A DNA stretch of 54,435 bases, from assembly GCA_013289615.1 (NCBI GenBank), contig JABCZO010000028.1:1-54435 (forward strand), in the 5' to 3' direction. Position 1 is the first letter of the stretch. Every line of letters begins with the position of its first letter. Source of the stretch: Gammaproteobacteria bacterium (lineage in GTDB: Bacteria; Pseudomonadota; Gammaproteobacteria; Steroidobacterales; Steroidobacteraceae). The notes under the pieces are model-generated. The model was not told the DNA's origin, searched no databases, and saw nothing but the letters and a program-made list of their open reading frames with translations. Shown here piece by piece: positions 1 to 9,086 of the stretch. The position numbers were made by a program, and so were the translations under genes.

Positions 1-1
1 C

Positions 2-709
2 TACGCCTACGGCGGCTACCATCTGACGATGAACCTGGGCGCCGACCTGAAGGATGCCCGGCGTCGTTTTCCGCTCGCCATCACCGCCGGGATGCTGACC
101 GTGGTCACGCTCTACCTGCTGCTGAATCTTGCCTACCAGCGCGCGCTCGGAACCGGCGGCATCGCCTCCTCGAAGCTGGTCGCCGCGGCTCTGTCGCGCG
201 CCACGTTCGGACCGTATGGTGAGGCACTGATCTCGGTGGCCGTGTTCCTGTCCGCCGCCGGCTTTGTGAATGCCACGATCATCCACATGCCACGCAGTTT
301 CTATGCGATGGCACAGGATGGCGTGCTGCCGCGGGCGTTCCTGCGGGTGAATCCGGCCACCCAGGTGCAGGAGGTGGGCCTGCTGTTCTTCGGCGCCACG
401 ATGCTGATTCCGGCATTCCTGCTCGGCTCATTCGAGAAATTGCTCAACTACGTGATCTTCACCGACACCCTGACGCTCGCCGTGGTCGCCTCGACCCTGT
501 TCGTGCTGCGTCGTCGCCGCGCAGGCGACGGCGGTTACACCATGATCGGATATCCGCTGTTGCCGGCGTTCTATATCCTCTGCCTGCTCGGTGCCGCCGC
601 ACGCGTGTTCAGCCTGGAGCCGCAGCTGGCTGTGTCGGGCATCGTGGTACTGATTACCGGCTGGCCGCTGTTCCAGCTCGGGCGCAAGCTGTTCGGGACG
701 CGACCGTAG
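2..709 (+). CDS. Amino acid permease, APC family (3' part only)
   Basis: C-terminal part of a membrane transporter; the reading frame is open from base 2, so the gene begins upstream of the window. The visible 235 residues begin with YAYGGYH and continue with a NLGADLKDARRRFPLAI stretch, like the conserved GGW/Y...E-(V/L)-K-(N/D)-P/A-R-R...P-(R/L)-A-I segment of APC-superfamily amino acid permeases. About six hydrophobic segments follow (TVVTLYLLLNLAYQ, ALISVAVFLSAAGF, GLLFFGATMLIPAFLL, LTLAVVASTLFVL, LLPAFYILCLLGAA, IVVLITGWPLF). The substrate cannot be told from the visible part. It converges on a leftward cluster ending at 713, leaving 3 bases between the stops. Confidence 0.85.
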   Translation, partial: YAYGGYHLTMNLGADLKDARRRFPLAITAGMLTVVTLYLLLNLAYQRALGTGGIASSKLVAAALSRATFGPYGEALISVAVFLSAAGFVNATIIHMPRSFYAMAQDGVLPRAFLRVNPATQVQEVGLLFFGATMLIPAFLLGSFEKLLNYVIFTDTLTLAVVASTLFVLRRRRAGDGGYTMIGYPLLPAFYILCLLGAAARVFSLEPQLAVSGIVVLITGWPLFQLGRKLFGTRP

Positions 710-712
710 CGC

Positions 713-1012
713 TCACTCGATGACTTCGTAGTGCCGCACCGAGCGATCGTAGTCGATCATCATGCGTTGCGCTTCCGGCGGCACCACCGCCACGGTGTAG
801 TCGCTGCCCGCGAACTGCTCGATGGCTTTCAACGATTCCCAGCGCGTGATCACCACGAATTCCGCGCCCCGATCGAGCTGGCGCCTGAGAATCGAGACGC
901 CGACAAATCCCGGCAGCTCCCGCAACCGCGGCAATGTCTGCTGACGCAGGTGTTCGACGTAGTGTTCGGCCTGCTCGGGTCGCGTCAGGCCCCGCCACAG
1001 CCGGCAGATCAT
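713..1012 (-). CDS. Antibiotic biosynthesis monooxygenase (ABM)-domain protein
   Basis: Small 99-residue protein starting at MICRLWRGLT. It has the single ferredoxin-like ABM fold pattern: basic N-terminal strand, YVEHLRQQTLPRLRELPGF helix, GVSILRR strand, FVVITRWESLKAIEQFAG and a C-terminal VRHYEVIE strand. The family includes heme-degrading monooxygenases and many enzymes of unknown substrate; no specific function is assigned. The ATG at 1012 overlaps the stop of the upstream zinc-finger gene by an ATGA, so the two are probably translationally coupled. The frame is open 14 codons further upstream, but the overlap start fits the domain better. Last gene of the amgK-murU-lipA-lipB cluster. 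Confidence 0.75.
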   Translation of the reverse strand: MICRLWRGLTRPEQAEHYVEHLRQQTLPRLRELPGFVGVSILRRQLDRGAEFVVITRWESLKAIEQFAGSDYTVAVVPPEAQRMMIDYDRSVRHYEVIE

Positions 1013-1425
1013 CAGCTGTCCGCGCTGATGATGTCGTGCAGATAGCCGATGCATTGCGGGCAGATCACGGCCTTGCGCGATGCGACCATGCCCGGAACTT
1101 CATCATTGCTCTTGTCGCAAAAGGCGCACACCAGCGGGATACTGTCGGTGGCTCGCGCTGTCGGATCGGTGCGGCTGATGTTCGGCGCTGCGGCCTGCTC
1201 GCAGTCCAGCAGCCGGACCTCGACCACGTCCCCGGCCGATAACGCCGCGGCCAGCCATAGCGCGTCGGCGACCGGCTGATGCTCCGGAACTACCGAGCCG
1301 GCGATTTCGAGCCAGCCCTCCTTCAGGTCGGGATACAGCGATACGGTGGCGTTGATCACTTCGGCGCTGGCGTCGCCGGCCACTACACGCCGCTCACCAT
1401 TGACGTTCACTTCCAGGCAAATCAC
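1012..1425 (-). CDS. Small protein with C-terminal C4 zinc finger (ClpX-type)
   Basis: Predicted 137-residue protein beginning at GTG (VICLEVNVNG...), with GGAG about 8 bases upstream. The N-terminal two thirds have no recognised domain. The C-terminus carries CAFCDKS (Cys100, Cys103) and VICPQCI (Cys122, Cys125), a four-cysteine zinc site spaced like the ClpX N-terminal zinc finger (CSFCGKS...ICxxC). The AAA+ part of ClpX is absent, so this is a free-standing finger, perhaps an adaptor or protein-interaction module; that is inference. The frame runs upstream to 1677, but the extra residues are low-complexity and overlap the preceding gene. Confidence 0.7.
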   Translation of the reverse strand: MICLEVNVNGERRVVAGDASAEVINATVSLYPDLKEGWLEIAGSVVPEHQPVADALWLAAALSAGDVVEVRLLDCEQAAAPNISRTDPTARATDSIPLVCAFCDKSNDEVPGMVASRKAVICPQCIGYLHDIISADS

Positions 1426-1468
1426 CGCCGCTCCCACTAGGTTCCGACCGCGAACTACAGTGTACTCC

Positions 1469-1732
1469 TCAGCGCTGGGGATCCCCGTCCGCCGGCAATT
1501 CCCCGGTGGACAGAAAGGTAAGTTCCGCATCGCTGAAACTGCGTTGTGACAGCGCCCAGCGGGCGCGGCGCATCTGCGCGGCATCGACGTAGATGCGACA
1601 CGGCGCCGCCTGGCCGAGCACGCTGGCATCGGAATCCACCCGCGCCCGGATCCCTTCCGCGGCCAGTACTTCGGCAAATGCGTGTGCCGATGGCACGTCG
1701 GAGAGCGTAATCAGCAGCTGCCAGGCTGACAC
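1469..1732 (-). CDS. DUF2007-like putative signal-transducing protein
   Basis: 87 residues starting with GTG (MSAWQLLITLSDVPSAHAF). The pattern W-x-LL-(x)n-A-x2-(F/L)-A-x-V-L-x-A-E-G-I-x-A-R-V, followed by a strand and a helix (IYVDAAQMRRARWAL), resembles DUF2007, a small alpha/beta fold found alone or beside enzymes. The C-terminus ends ELPADGDPQR, reminiscent of the GELP-type tail in this family. No function is known. It lies 39 bases after lipB and 43 bases before the zinc-finger gene, both on the same strand. Confidence 0.65.
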   Translation of the reverse strand: MSAWQLLITLSDVPSAHAFAEVLAAEGIRARVDSDASVLGQAAPCRIYVDAAQMRRARWALSQRSFSDAELTFLSTGELPADGDPQR

Positions 1733-1771
1733 TACGGCCGACCTGCATTTGCTGCCGGCGCCACCCGGGTG

Positions 1772-2428
1772 TCAGCCGCGCGCCAGCATCGTGGCCAGCA
1801 GCGGGGCAAATTCGGCCGCCACCTGCTGTGCGTCGGCCGGCCCGCCGAGGTCGGCCAGCTGAGTCATCGTCAGTCCCGCGTAGCCGCAGGGATTGATACG
1901 GCGGAACGGTTCCAGGTCCATGCCGATGTTGAATGCCAGTCCGTGATAGCTGCCGCCGCGACGGATGCGCAGGCCGACGCTGGCGAGCTTGCACCCGTCC
2001 ACGTAGACACCGGGGGCAGCGGCGCGGCGCTCGGCGCGAACACCAAAGTGCCGACAGTATTCGATCACGGCTCGTTCCAGCGCGCTGACGAGTTCACGCA
2101 CGCCCATGCGGGCGCGGCGCACATCGATCAGCGGATAGACCAGCAGTTGGCCCGGTCCATGATAGGTAACCTGGCCGCCGCGATCGATCTGCACCACCGG
2201 GATGTCACCCGGCGCGAGCAGGTGCGAACGATCCGCATTCATGCCGAGCGTGAACACCGGGTCGTGCTCCAGCAGCCAGATCTCATCCGGGGTCGCCGCC
2301 GCGCGCTGCTCGGTAAAGCGCTGCATCGCGCGCCAGGTCGGCTCGTAGGGCATGCGGCCCAGCCATTTGCTCGCCGCGCGCTCGCCGCCCCCGCCACCCA
2401 GATCGCTGATTGCCAGCGGCGCGTTCAC
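1772..2428 (-). CDS. lipB: Octanoyltransferase LipB
   Basis: Transfers octanoate from octanoyl-ACP to the target lysine of lipoyl domains (GcvH, E2 subunits), first step of endogenous lipoate synthesis. 218 residues, normal length. The family signature [20 protein letters not shown] is present (His90), as is the catalytic pair: Lys147 in GCKLASVG and Cys181 in INPCGYAG. The start is GTG at 2428 and overlaps the lipA stop as GTGA, so it is coupled to lipA. The glycine-rich DLGGGGGE stretch near the N-terminus is a lineage extension. The cytoplasmic target GcvH is encoded at 42.5-42.9 kb in this window. Confidence 0.95.
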   Translation of the reverse strand: MNAPLAISDLGGGGGERAASKWLGRMPYEPTWRAMQRFTEQRAAATPDEIWLLEHDPVFTLGMNADRSHLLAPGDIPVVQIDRGGQVTYHGPGQLLVYPLIDVRRARMGVRELVSALERAVIEYCRHFGVRAERRAAAPGVYVDGCKLASVGLRIRRGGSYHGLAFNIGMDLEPFRRINPCGYAGLTMTQLADLGGPADAQQVAAEFAPLLATMLARG

Positions 2429-3498
2429 GCGGGCGTCGCGGCCGCTTTGAGTCCGACGTTATTGCCTGCCAGCGCCTGCTCGGCCCGATAGCTCGAGCGC
2501 ACCAGCGGCCCGGAGACACACTCACGGAAACCGCGCGCCAGCCCCCAGGCGCGGTACTGTTCGAACTGCTCGGGCGTAACAAACCGTTGCACGCTCAGGT
2601 GATGCAGCGTCGGCCGCAGGTACTGGCCGAGTGTCAGGATATCGACCCCGGCCGAGCGCAGATCGTCCATGCACTGCGCGATCTCCTGCTCGCTCTCGCC
2701 GATGCCGAGCATGAGACTGCTCTTGGTCAGCAGATCGGGCCGGTGCTGCCTGGCGTGGGCGAGCACCGCGAGCGTCTGGCGGTAGCCGGCGCGCGGATCG
2801 CGCACCGGGTGCGTGAGCCGGTACACGGTCTCGATGTTCTGCGCAAACACCTGCGGCCCCGCATCCACCACGGTGTCGACATCGCGCAGCACGCCCTGAA
2901 AATCCGGCGTCAGCGCCTCGACCGCAGTAACCGGGTTGGCCTGCCGGATGGCGCGGATGCAGGCGGCATAATGCGCCGCGCCGCCGTCGGGGAGGTCGTC
3001 GCGGTTCACTGAGGTGAGCACCACGTAGCGTAGCTGCATCAACGCTACGCTCTGCGCAACGTGCCGCGGCTCCTCGGCATCGAGCCAGCCGCGTGGATTG
3101 CCGGTATCGACCGCGCAGAACCGGCAGGCGCGCGTGCACACCGAGCCCATCAGCATGATAGTAGCGGTGCCCGCGTTCCAGCACTCGCCGATGTTCGGAC
3201 ACTTCGCCTCCTCGCACACCGTCGCGAGCCGGTGTTCGCGCACCGTACGGCGCACGAAATCGTAGCCCTCACCCATCGCCAGCCGCGCTTTGAGCCAGCT
3301 CGGCTTGCCGGAAAGGCCGTGGCGATCGGGCGCACCGTGCGGCTTCACGCCGTCCTTGATGGCGGTAAAGCCTTGTGGCGTAAGGTACTTCTGGCCACTG
3401 CGCACGCCCGGGGCCACGCCGGCGCTGCTGCCTGCGGCGACCTCGCTGACGACCGGGATACCTTTAAGCGTGCTCATGAGGCTGTCATCCGCCGTCAT
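2425..3498 (-). CDS. lipA: Lipoyl synthase LipA (radical SAM)
   Basis: Inserts two sulfurs into octanoyl groups bound to lipoyl domains. 357 residues from the chosen ATG. Both iron-sulfur sites are visible: the auxiliary-cluster motif C-x4-C-x5-C (Cys95, Cys100, Cys106, [12 protein letters not shown]) and the radical-SAM motif C-x3-C-x2-C (Cys121, Cys125, Cys128, CTRACRFC). The RSSY motif near the C-terminus, which supplies a serine ligand to the auxiliary cluster, is present (LVRSSYRAE). The ATG at 3498 overlaps the murU stop by ATGA; an alternative ATG lies at 3477. A longer frame extends to 3858 within murU and is not credible. Confidence 0.95.
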   Translation of the reverse strand: MTADDSLMSTLKGIPVVSEVAAGSSAGVAPGVRSGQKYLTPQGFTAIKDGVKPHGAPDRHGLSGKPSWLKARLAMGEGYDFVRRTVREHRLATVCEEAKCPNIGECWNAGTATIMLMGSVCTRACRFCAVDTGNPRGWLDAEEPRHVAQSVALMQLRYVVLTSVNRDDLPDGGAAHYAACIRAIRQANPVTAVEALTPDFQGVLRDVDTVVDAGPQVFAQNIETVYRLTHPVRDPRAGYRQTLAVLAHARQHRPDLLTKSSLMLGIGESEQEIAQCMDDLRSAGVDILTLGQYLRPTLHHLSVQRFVTPEQFEQYRAWGLARGFRECVSGPLVRSSYRAEQALAGNNVGLKAAATPA

Positions 3499-4151
3499 TG
3501 TAAGGCGGCGAGCCGTTCGATGCTGCCGACGTCGCTCCAGAGGCCCTCGAATACCTGGCCATGTAGCCGGCGCGACACGATCGCACGCCGCAACAGCGGC
3601 AACAGCGGATATGTGCCGGCACTGCAGCCCTCGAACAATTCCGGGCGGTACAGGCCGATGCCCGAGTAGGTCCAGCGCGCCGCGCCCTGGTCCTGTACCC
3701 GGCCGTTGATGAGCGCGAAATCCCCGTGCGGGTGGTGCAACGGATTGGCGACCAGCACCAGCTGCGCGAGCGCCTGCGGGGCGATCTGAAGGGCACCGAA
3801 ATCGAGGTCGGTATACACATCCGCATTCACCACCAGGAATGGCCCCGGCCCCAGCCATGGCAGGGCCTGGAAGATGCCACCCCCGGTCTCCAGTGCCGAC
3901 CCGCCTTCATCGCTGTAGTGGATCTGCAGCGCCCACTGCGCACCATTGCCGAGCGCGGCTCGGATCTGCTCGCCCAGCCACGCCAGGTTGATGACCACGT
4001 GTTTCACACCCAGGCGCGACAGCTTCTCCAGGTGATAGACGATCAGCGGCTTGCCGCGCACCGTGAGCAGCGGCTTCGGCACGGTATCGGTCAGCGGACG
4101 CATGCGCTCGCCTCGCCCGGCAGCCAGCACCATGGCACAGGCGATGCTCAC
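3495..4151 (-). CDS. murU: N-acetylmuramate alpha-1-phosphate uridylyltransferase MurU
   Basis: Nucleotidyltransferase of the peptidoglycan-recycling bypass that makes UDP-MurNAc from MurNAc-1-phosphate. 218 residues. It shows the N-terminal nucleotide-binding loop [13 protein letters not shown] followed by PKPLL, a mid-domain [12 protein letters not shown] metal-binding segment, and a [10 protein letters not shown] segment. It overlaps amgK by 4 bases and lipA by 4 bases. In Pseudomonas amgK and murU are paired and lie near lptD, the same arrangement as here. That context supports MurU rather than a glucose-1-phosphate or mannose-1-phosphate nucleotidyltransferase. Confidence 0.9.
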   Translation of the reverse strand: MSIACAMVLAAGRGERMRPLTDTVPKPLLTVRGKPLIVYHLEKLSRLGVKHVVINLAWLGEQIRAALGNGAQWALQIHYSDEGGSALETGGGIFQALPWLGPGPFLVVNADVYTDLDFGALQIAPQALAQLVLVANPLHHPHGDFALINGRVQDQGAARWTYSGIGLYRPELFEGCSAGTYPLLPLLRRAIVSRRLHGQVFEGLWSDVGSIERLAALQ

Positions 4152-5188
4152 GACGCACCCAGCGCCAGCGCCCGGGCGTTGGCCGCGGCGAACACCGGCA
4201 CGACGCGCCGCCGCAGCCAGTGGGCAAAGTCTCGCAGCTCGCGATAGCGCCGCGCAGTATCCAGCACGTACTCGAACGTGCGCGGCAGGTCGGGCAGGTA
4301 GCCATTCTTGCCGTCGCGGTACCAGAGGCGCGCGAAGATGCCCAGTACCTTGATGTGGCGCTGCAGCCCGATCAGATCGAACCAGCGCAGGAACTCGCGC
4401 TCGTCCGAGCCCGCCAGCGCGCGCTCGCCGCGAAGGCGTGCGCGATAGCCGCTGACCCAGTGCTCCACGCGCGCGCGCGGCCAGTCGATATAGCAGTCCT
4501 TGAGCAGTGACACCAGGTCATAACCGACCGGCCCGGCGAGCGCGTCCTGGAAATCGATGATTCCGGGGTTGCGGCTCGGCAGCCGCATCAGATTGCGCGA
4601 ATGATAGTCACGATGTACGAATACCCGCGGCTGCGCCAGGGCCTCGAGGGTCAGGAACTCGAAACTCGCGGCCAGCACGGCGCGGTCGGCATCGTCCAGT
4701 GTCAGCCGCAGATGACGCTCGCAGAACCATTCCGGCATCAGCCCCATCTCGCGCCCGAGTGCCGCGCGATCGTAGGGCGGCAGCTCGCGTGCGGCTTCGC
4801 GGCCGTGCACCTGGATGCGCAGCAGCGCCTCGAGCGCATCGCCATACAGCAGCTCCACATCGGCCCCGGCACGCAGATGCGTCAGGTACTGCTCGGACCC
4901 CAGATCCTCGAGCAGCACCAACCCGCGCGCGCTATCGGACGCGTGAATATGCGGCACGTGCACGCCGCAGCCCTCGAGCAGCGCGGCGACCTTGAGAAAC
5001 GGCGCGACGTCCTCCTTATCGGGTGGAGCATCCATCACCACGCGCGTCACGCCGTGCGCCAGCCAGGCGCGAAAGTAACGGCGGAAGCTGGCGTCAGCCG
5101 ACGCCGGTTCGAGCCGCACCAGGTGTGAGCCCAGTTCGCCTGTCAGCCAATCCCGGATCTGCTGGATGCGCGCGTCGCCGCCTGTCAT
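4148..5188 (-). CDS. amgK: N-acetylmuramate/N-acetylglucosamine kinase AmgK
   Basis: Anomeric sugar kinase that phosphorylates MurNAc/GlcNAc at C1 and feeds MurU. 346 residues, aminoglycoside-phosphotransferase fold. The catalytic loop HRDYHSRNLM and the metal-binding IDFQDA motif are clear, with DASFRRYFR near the N-terminus typical of this family. The ATG at 5188 (MTGGDARIQQ) is preferred; the frame stays open upstream to 5506, but that part would lie inside lptD. It is the first gene of a leftward cluster (amgK-murU-lipA-lipB and three small genes) and is divergent from lptD across about 70 bases. Confidence 0.9.
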   Translation of the reverse strand: MTGGDARIQQIRDWLTGELGSHLVRLEPASADASFRRYFRAWLAHGVTRVVMDAPPDKEDVAPFLKVAALLEGCGVHVPHIHASDSARGLVLLEDLGSEQYLTHLRAGADVELLYGDALEALLRIQVHGREAARELPPYDRAALGREMGLMPEWFCERHLRLTLDDADRAVLAASFEFLTLEALAQPRVFVHRDYHSRNLMRLPSRNPGIIDFQDALAGPVGYDLVSLLKDCYIDWPRARVEHWVSGYRARLRGERALAGSDEREFLRWFDLIGLQRHIKVLGIFARLWYRDGKNGYLPDLPRTFEYVLDTARRYRELRDFAHWLRRRVVPVFAAANARALALGAS

Positions 5189-5252
5189 TGAAGCGCCTAG
5201 TTCCCCTTGAGCGTGCCGCCGCTCAAGCAAGACCGCGGCCATGGCATCAATC

Positions 5253-5260
5253 ATTATAAT
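5253..5260. promoter_or_regulatory. Palindromic -10-like element between amgK and lptD
   Basis: The octamer ATTATAAT is its own reverse complement, so it presents a perfect TATAAT to both strands in an otherwise GC-rich divergent region. Read rightward it overlaps the first candidate lptD ATG (5259) and lies 10 bases before the second (5271). Read leftward it would start amgK mRNA about 55 bases before the ATG. No good -35 hexamer was found in either direction, so promoter function is uncertain. Confidence 0.35.
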
Positions 5261-7718
5261 GAGTACCCACATGATTGCTCTTCCGCACCTGCGCGCGCTT
5301 CTGGGTGCAGCGCTCTGCTGTGCCCCGGTGCTCGCCGCGAAAGCCGCGGACGCCCAGGCGAACCCGGCCGTGGTGCAGAGCCCGGGGCCGTGCGGGGTAT
5401 CCTGGAATATCGATGCCGCGCCGCTGCTTGCGGCCGCGAGCCCTGCGGGCAATGGCCGCGGCGGACTCAAGAGCGCCGAGGCCACCGCGCTCGGCACCGA
5501 CATCACCAGCAGCTCAGATCAGCTCACCACCACGGCCGACGGCCAGACCGAACTCAACGGCAACGTCGACGTACACGTCGGCGAGCGCGAGATCCAGGCG
5601 GACAAGCTGATCTACGATCGCAACAACAACAGCCTCAACGTCAGCGGCCGGGTGCGCTTTCACGATCCGACCGTGCTGGTACAGGGTGACACCGGTCGCT
5701 ATGGCGATGACGGTGCGCTGTTCAACCATGCGCAATTCCAGTTGTTGCAACAGTCCGGCCACGGCAGTGCCGACCAGATATCGATGTCACCCAGCGACGT
5801 CATTACGCTGCATAACGTGATCTACACCAGCTGCCCGCAGCAGCGCGCCACCTGGCAGATTCGTGCGCGCGAATTGCGCCTGGACACCGCCGCCGGCGAA
5901 GGGGTCGGCCGCGGCGCGATCGTGGACGTGCATGACATTCCGATCGCGTACCTGCCCTGGATCTCGTTTCCGCTCAACGATGCGCGCAAGAGCGGATTCC
6001 TGTTCCCGGAAATCAGTACCTCCAGCCGCAGCGGCGGCATGCTCGCCACGCCGTGGTACTGGAACATCGCTGCGAATCAGGATGCCACTTTCGTCCCGAC
6101 GTATTACACCAGCCGCGGCCTCGATATGAGTGCCGAATACCGCTTCCTGAGCCCCACCAACCGCGGCAGCATCGACGCCAGCTATCTGCCCAGCGATCGC
6201 GCCTATGGCACCGAACTCAGGGGCGAAGGGCACCTCGATCCCAACAGCGATCGCAGCTACCTGCGCTTTCTCGACCGGCTGCAGCTGCCGGACAACACCC
6301 GGATCGATGCCAGCATCGAGAGCGTCAGTGATACCGAGTATTTCGAGGATTTCAGCCAGGGCTCGCAGTCCACCAGTACCCCGTTCCTGGCGCGCAGCAT
6401 CGCCATCAGCCACCGCGACGACATCTGGAACCTGCGGCTGCAGGTGCTGGGCTTTCAGACCCTGGACAATACTCTGCCTGACAGCGGGGTCGACGATGCG
6501 CGGCCGTACATCCAGCTGCCGCGTCTGACCGCGGCCGGACTGTGGTCACCGCAGCGATGGCCGATGCTGGTCACCGGCCTCGACAGCGAGCTGGTGAATT
6601 TCACGCGTTCGGTCGGCAGCGCCTGCGCCTGCACGACAGTCGCCTGCCCCAGCTGCAACCCGCCACCATGCACCGTGGCGTCGAGCGCCGGCAATGCCGC
6701 ACCCTGGGCCTGCGTCAGCGGCTGGCGACTCGATGCCAAGCCGCGCATCGGGCTCGACGTCTCCGGGCCGGGCTACTTTTTTCGCCCGAATATCGCCTGG
6801 GATCTGACCCAGTATTCGCTGCGCGACGGCGGCACGCCCGACAGCTCACCGCAGCGCAGCCTGCCGATCGTCGACATCGACACCGGCCTGCAATTCGAGC
6901 GGCTGGCAGGGTCGGGCGGCATGCGCAGCATGACGCTGGAGCCGCGGCTGATGTACGTCTACATTCCCTATCGCGACCAGAGCTCGTTGCCGGTATTCGA
7001 CACCTCGACCCCGGACCTCAACTCGATCGAGCTGTTTCGTCCCAATCGATACGTCGGCGTCGATCGGATCGGCGATGCCAATGAACTCACCATGGGTGTG
7101 ACGACGCAGCTGTTCGAGACCTCGAGCGGCGTGCGCTACCTGAGCGCCACCCTGGGCCAGAGCCTGTATCTCACCCAGCCGCGCGTCACGTTGCCCGACC
7201 AGACCGCGCAGCCTCCGCGCACCACCTCGAGCCTGATTGCCGAGGTCAACCTGACCGCCTACCGCCACTGGAACCTGCAGGTGGACGTCGGCTCCAACCC
7301 GGCCGTTTCGAGTGTCGAACAGGCCGAGGTGCTGGTGCAGTACCTCGCCAGCAACAAGCAGGTCGTCAACGTCGGCTATCTGTTCCGCGACGGCGTGGTG
7401 CAGCAGGTCGATGCGTCGGGGGCGTGGCCGGTCAGCGCCCGCTGGGATGTCTACGCACGCGCGGTGTATTCGCTGCTCGACCGTGCGCCGATCGAGAATT
7501 TTGCCGGTTTTCAGTACCGCGGCACCTGCTGGAGCATTCGGGCGGTGGCGCAGAGTTCCGTCAGCACACGTACCGGCGAGCGTGACACCGGCGTGTCGCT
7601 GCAGCTGGAACTCACGGGTCTGTCCAATGTCGGAAGTGGGATAGGCACGGGAAGCGGGGTAAGTACTTTCCTTGAGCAGTCGATTCGGGGATACTCCGCC
7701 TCCGCCATACGGCCCTAG
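5259..7718 (+). CDS. lptD: LPS-assembly protein LptD
   Basis: Outer-membrane beta-barrel that, with LptE, inserts lipopolysaccharide into the outer leaflet. About 820 residues, normal for the family. A signal peptide (LRALLGAALCCAPVLAAKA) is followed by the LptA-like periplasmic domain (TELNGNVDVHVGEREIQADKLIYD...VSGRVRF), then a barrel with alternating strands. Cysteines in GPCGVSW, YTSCPQQ and YRGTCW are candidates for the disulfides known in this family. An unusual cysteine-rich insertion lies at about residues 456-485. Start options are 5241, 5259 or 5271; none has a clear ribosome site, and 5271 would leave an intact signal peptide downstream of the TATAAT. It heads the surA-pdxA-rsmA-apaG-apaH cluster. 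Confidence 0.93.
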   Translation: MSTHMIALPHLRALLGAALCCAPVLAAKAADAQANPAVVQSPGPCGVSWNIDAAPLLAAASPAGNGRGGLKSAEATALGTDITSSSDQLTTTADGQTELNGNVDVHVGEREIQADKLIYDRNNNSLNVSGRVRFHDPTVLVQGDTGRYGDDGALFNHAQFQLLQQSGHGSADQISMSPSDVITLHNVIYTSCPQQRATWQIRARELRLDTAAGEGVGRGAIVDVHDIPIAYLPWISFPLNDARKSGFLFPEISTSSRSGGMLATPWYWNIAANQDATFVPTYYTSRGLDMSAEYRFLSPTNRGSIDASYLPSDRAYGTELRGEGHLDPNSDRSYLRFLDRLQLPDNTRIDASIESVSDTEYFEDFSQGSQSTSTPFLARSIAISHRDDIWNLRLQVLGFQTLDNTLPDSGVDDARPYIQLPRLTAAGLWSPQRWPMLVTGLDSELVNFTRSVGSACACTTVACPSCNPPPCTVASSAGNAAPWACVSGWRLDAKPRIGLDVSGPGYFFRPNIAWDLTQYSLRDGGTPDSSPQRSLPIVDIDTGLQFERLAGSGGMRSMTLEPRLMYVYIPYRDQSSLPVFDTSTPDLNSIELFRPNRYVGVDRIGDANELTMGVTTQLFETSSGVRYLSATLGQSLYLTQPRVTLPDQTAQPPRTTSSLIAEVNLTAYRHWNLQVDVGSNPAVSSVEQAEVLVQYLASNKQVVNVGYLFRDGVVQQVDASGAWPVSARWDVYARAVYSLLDRAPIENFAGFQYRGTCWSIRAVAQSSVSTRTGERDTGVSLQLELTGLSNVGSGIGTGSGVSTFLEQSIRGYSASAIRP

Positions 7719-7753
7719 AGTCCACTTAAACCTTTGAGGCCAAAGAGAATTTA

Positions 7754-9070
7754 ATGCGTCGCAGCGTATTCCTGTCATCCGCCGGCCTGAGTGTCCTGGG
7801 GCTGGTCGCGATGAGCGTGGCCAGCGCGGCCAAGGAGCTGTCCACCAACGGCGTGCTGCTCGATCGCGTCGCCGCCGTGGTCAACGAAGGCGTCGTACTG
7901 CAGAGCGAACTCGACCTGCAGACGCACGAGATCGAAGCGCGCCTGCGCACCCAGAACGTCGCACTGCCGCCCGAGAGCGTGCTGCGCCAGCAGGTGCTCG
8001 AACGGCTGGTGCAGGAAGAGATCCAGCAGCAGCACGCCGATCGCGCCGGCATCCGGGTGTCCGATGAGCAGGTCAATGCCGCGATGGAGGACATCGCCGC
8101 GCGCCAGAAGCTGACGCTGGAACAACTGCCACAGAAGCTGGCGGCCGACGGCGTTGACTATGCCCAATACCGCACCGAACTGAAAAAGGAAATTGCGCGC
8201 CAGATCCTGCGCCAGCGCGACGTCGTGCAGCGCATCGTCGTCACGCCGCGCGAACTGGATCAATACCTCGAGCACCAGAAAAAGACCGCCTCGGCGGCCA
8301 ACGAATACAACGTCGCGCACATCCTGATCGCCGTGGCGCAGGACGCAAAGCCGGCGCAGCTCGCGCAGTCGAAAAAACTGGCGCACGAGATCGACGAGCG
8401 CGCGCATAACGGCGAAGATTTCGGCGCCCTGGCGGTCAGCTATTCGCAGAGCGAAAGCGCGCTCGAAGGCGGCTCGCTCGGCTGGCGCAAGGGGACCGAG
8501 CTGCCGACCTTCCTGGCGGATGTGATCGGTCGCATGAAGCCCGGCGACGTCAGTGATGTGCTGCAGACGCCGAGCGGCTTTCATATCGTGAAGCTGCTCG
8601 ACACGCGCGCCGCCGGCGGTGCGCAGATCGTGCAGCAGGTCCACCTGCGTCACATTCTGGTCAAGCCCACCGAGATCGAGGACGACGCGACCGTGGAGCA
8701 GAAGCTCGCCCGCTGGCGCGAGCAGATCGTCTCCGGCAAGGATCAGTTCGCCGTGCTCGCCAAGACCTATTCGAAGGACCCTAGCTCGGCGATCAACGGC
8801 GGCGATCTGGGCTGGTCCGAGTCCAGCGTGTTCGTGCCGGAATTCGCCGGCGTGGTCGCGAGCCTGAAGGATGGTGAGATCAGCCAGCCGTTTCGCACCC
8901 AGTACGGCTGGCATATCGTGCAGCTGCTTGGGCATCGCGATTTCGACAATACTAATGAGGCGGCGCGCGAGCGCGCCTTCCAGGCCATGCGCGACAGCCG
9001 CGTCGAGGAAGCCACTGAGCTGTGGCTGCAGCAGATCCGCGACGAATCCTACGTCGAACTGCGGCTCTGA
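7754..9070 (+). CDS. surA: Periplasmic peptidyl-prolyl isomerase/chaperone SurA
   Basis: Chaperone for outer-membrane proteins, including LptD encoded just upstream (35-base gap). 438 residues. N-terminal signal peptide (FLSSAGLSVLGLVAMSVASA), SurA N-domain beginning LDRVAAVVNEGVVLQSEL, then two parvulin domains: NVAHILIAV...GGSLGWRKGTELP...VLQTPSGFHIVKLLD and HLRHILVKP...GGDLGWSESSVFVPEF...FRTQYGWHIVQLL. Both retain the conserved GG-x-LGW and G-(F/W)-HI segments. Length and domain order match SurA rather than PpiD, which would have a membrane anchor. Confidence 0.95.
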   Translation: MRRSVFLSSAGLSVLGLVAMSVASAAKELSTNGVLLDRVAAVVNEGVVLQSELDLQTHEIEARLRTQNVALPPESVLRQQVLERLVQEEIQQQHADRAGIRVSDEQVNAAMEDIAARQKLTLEQLPQKLAADGVDYAQYRTELKKEIARQILRQRDVVQRIVVTPRELDQYLEHQKKTASAANEYNVAHILIAVAQDAKPAQLAQSKKLAHEIDERAHNGEDFGALAVSYSQSESALEGGSLGWRKGTELPTFLADVIGRMKPGDVSDVLQTPSGFHIVKLLDTRAAGGAQIVQQVHLRHILVKPTEIEDDATVEQKLARWREQIVSGKDQFAVLAKTYSKDPSSAINGGDLGWSESSVFVPEFAGVVASLKDGEISQPFRTQYGWHIVQLLGHRDFDNTNEAARERAFQAMRDSRVEEATELWLQQIRDESYVELRL

Positions 9071-9086
9071 CACCGCACCGGTCATG

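Noticed and set aside
2425..3858. Long N-terminal extension of lipA into murU
   Set aside because: The extra 120 residues are an out-of-frame reading of murU; ATG 3498 forms the usual 4-base overlap.
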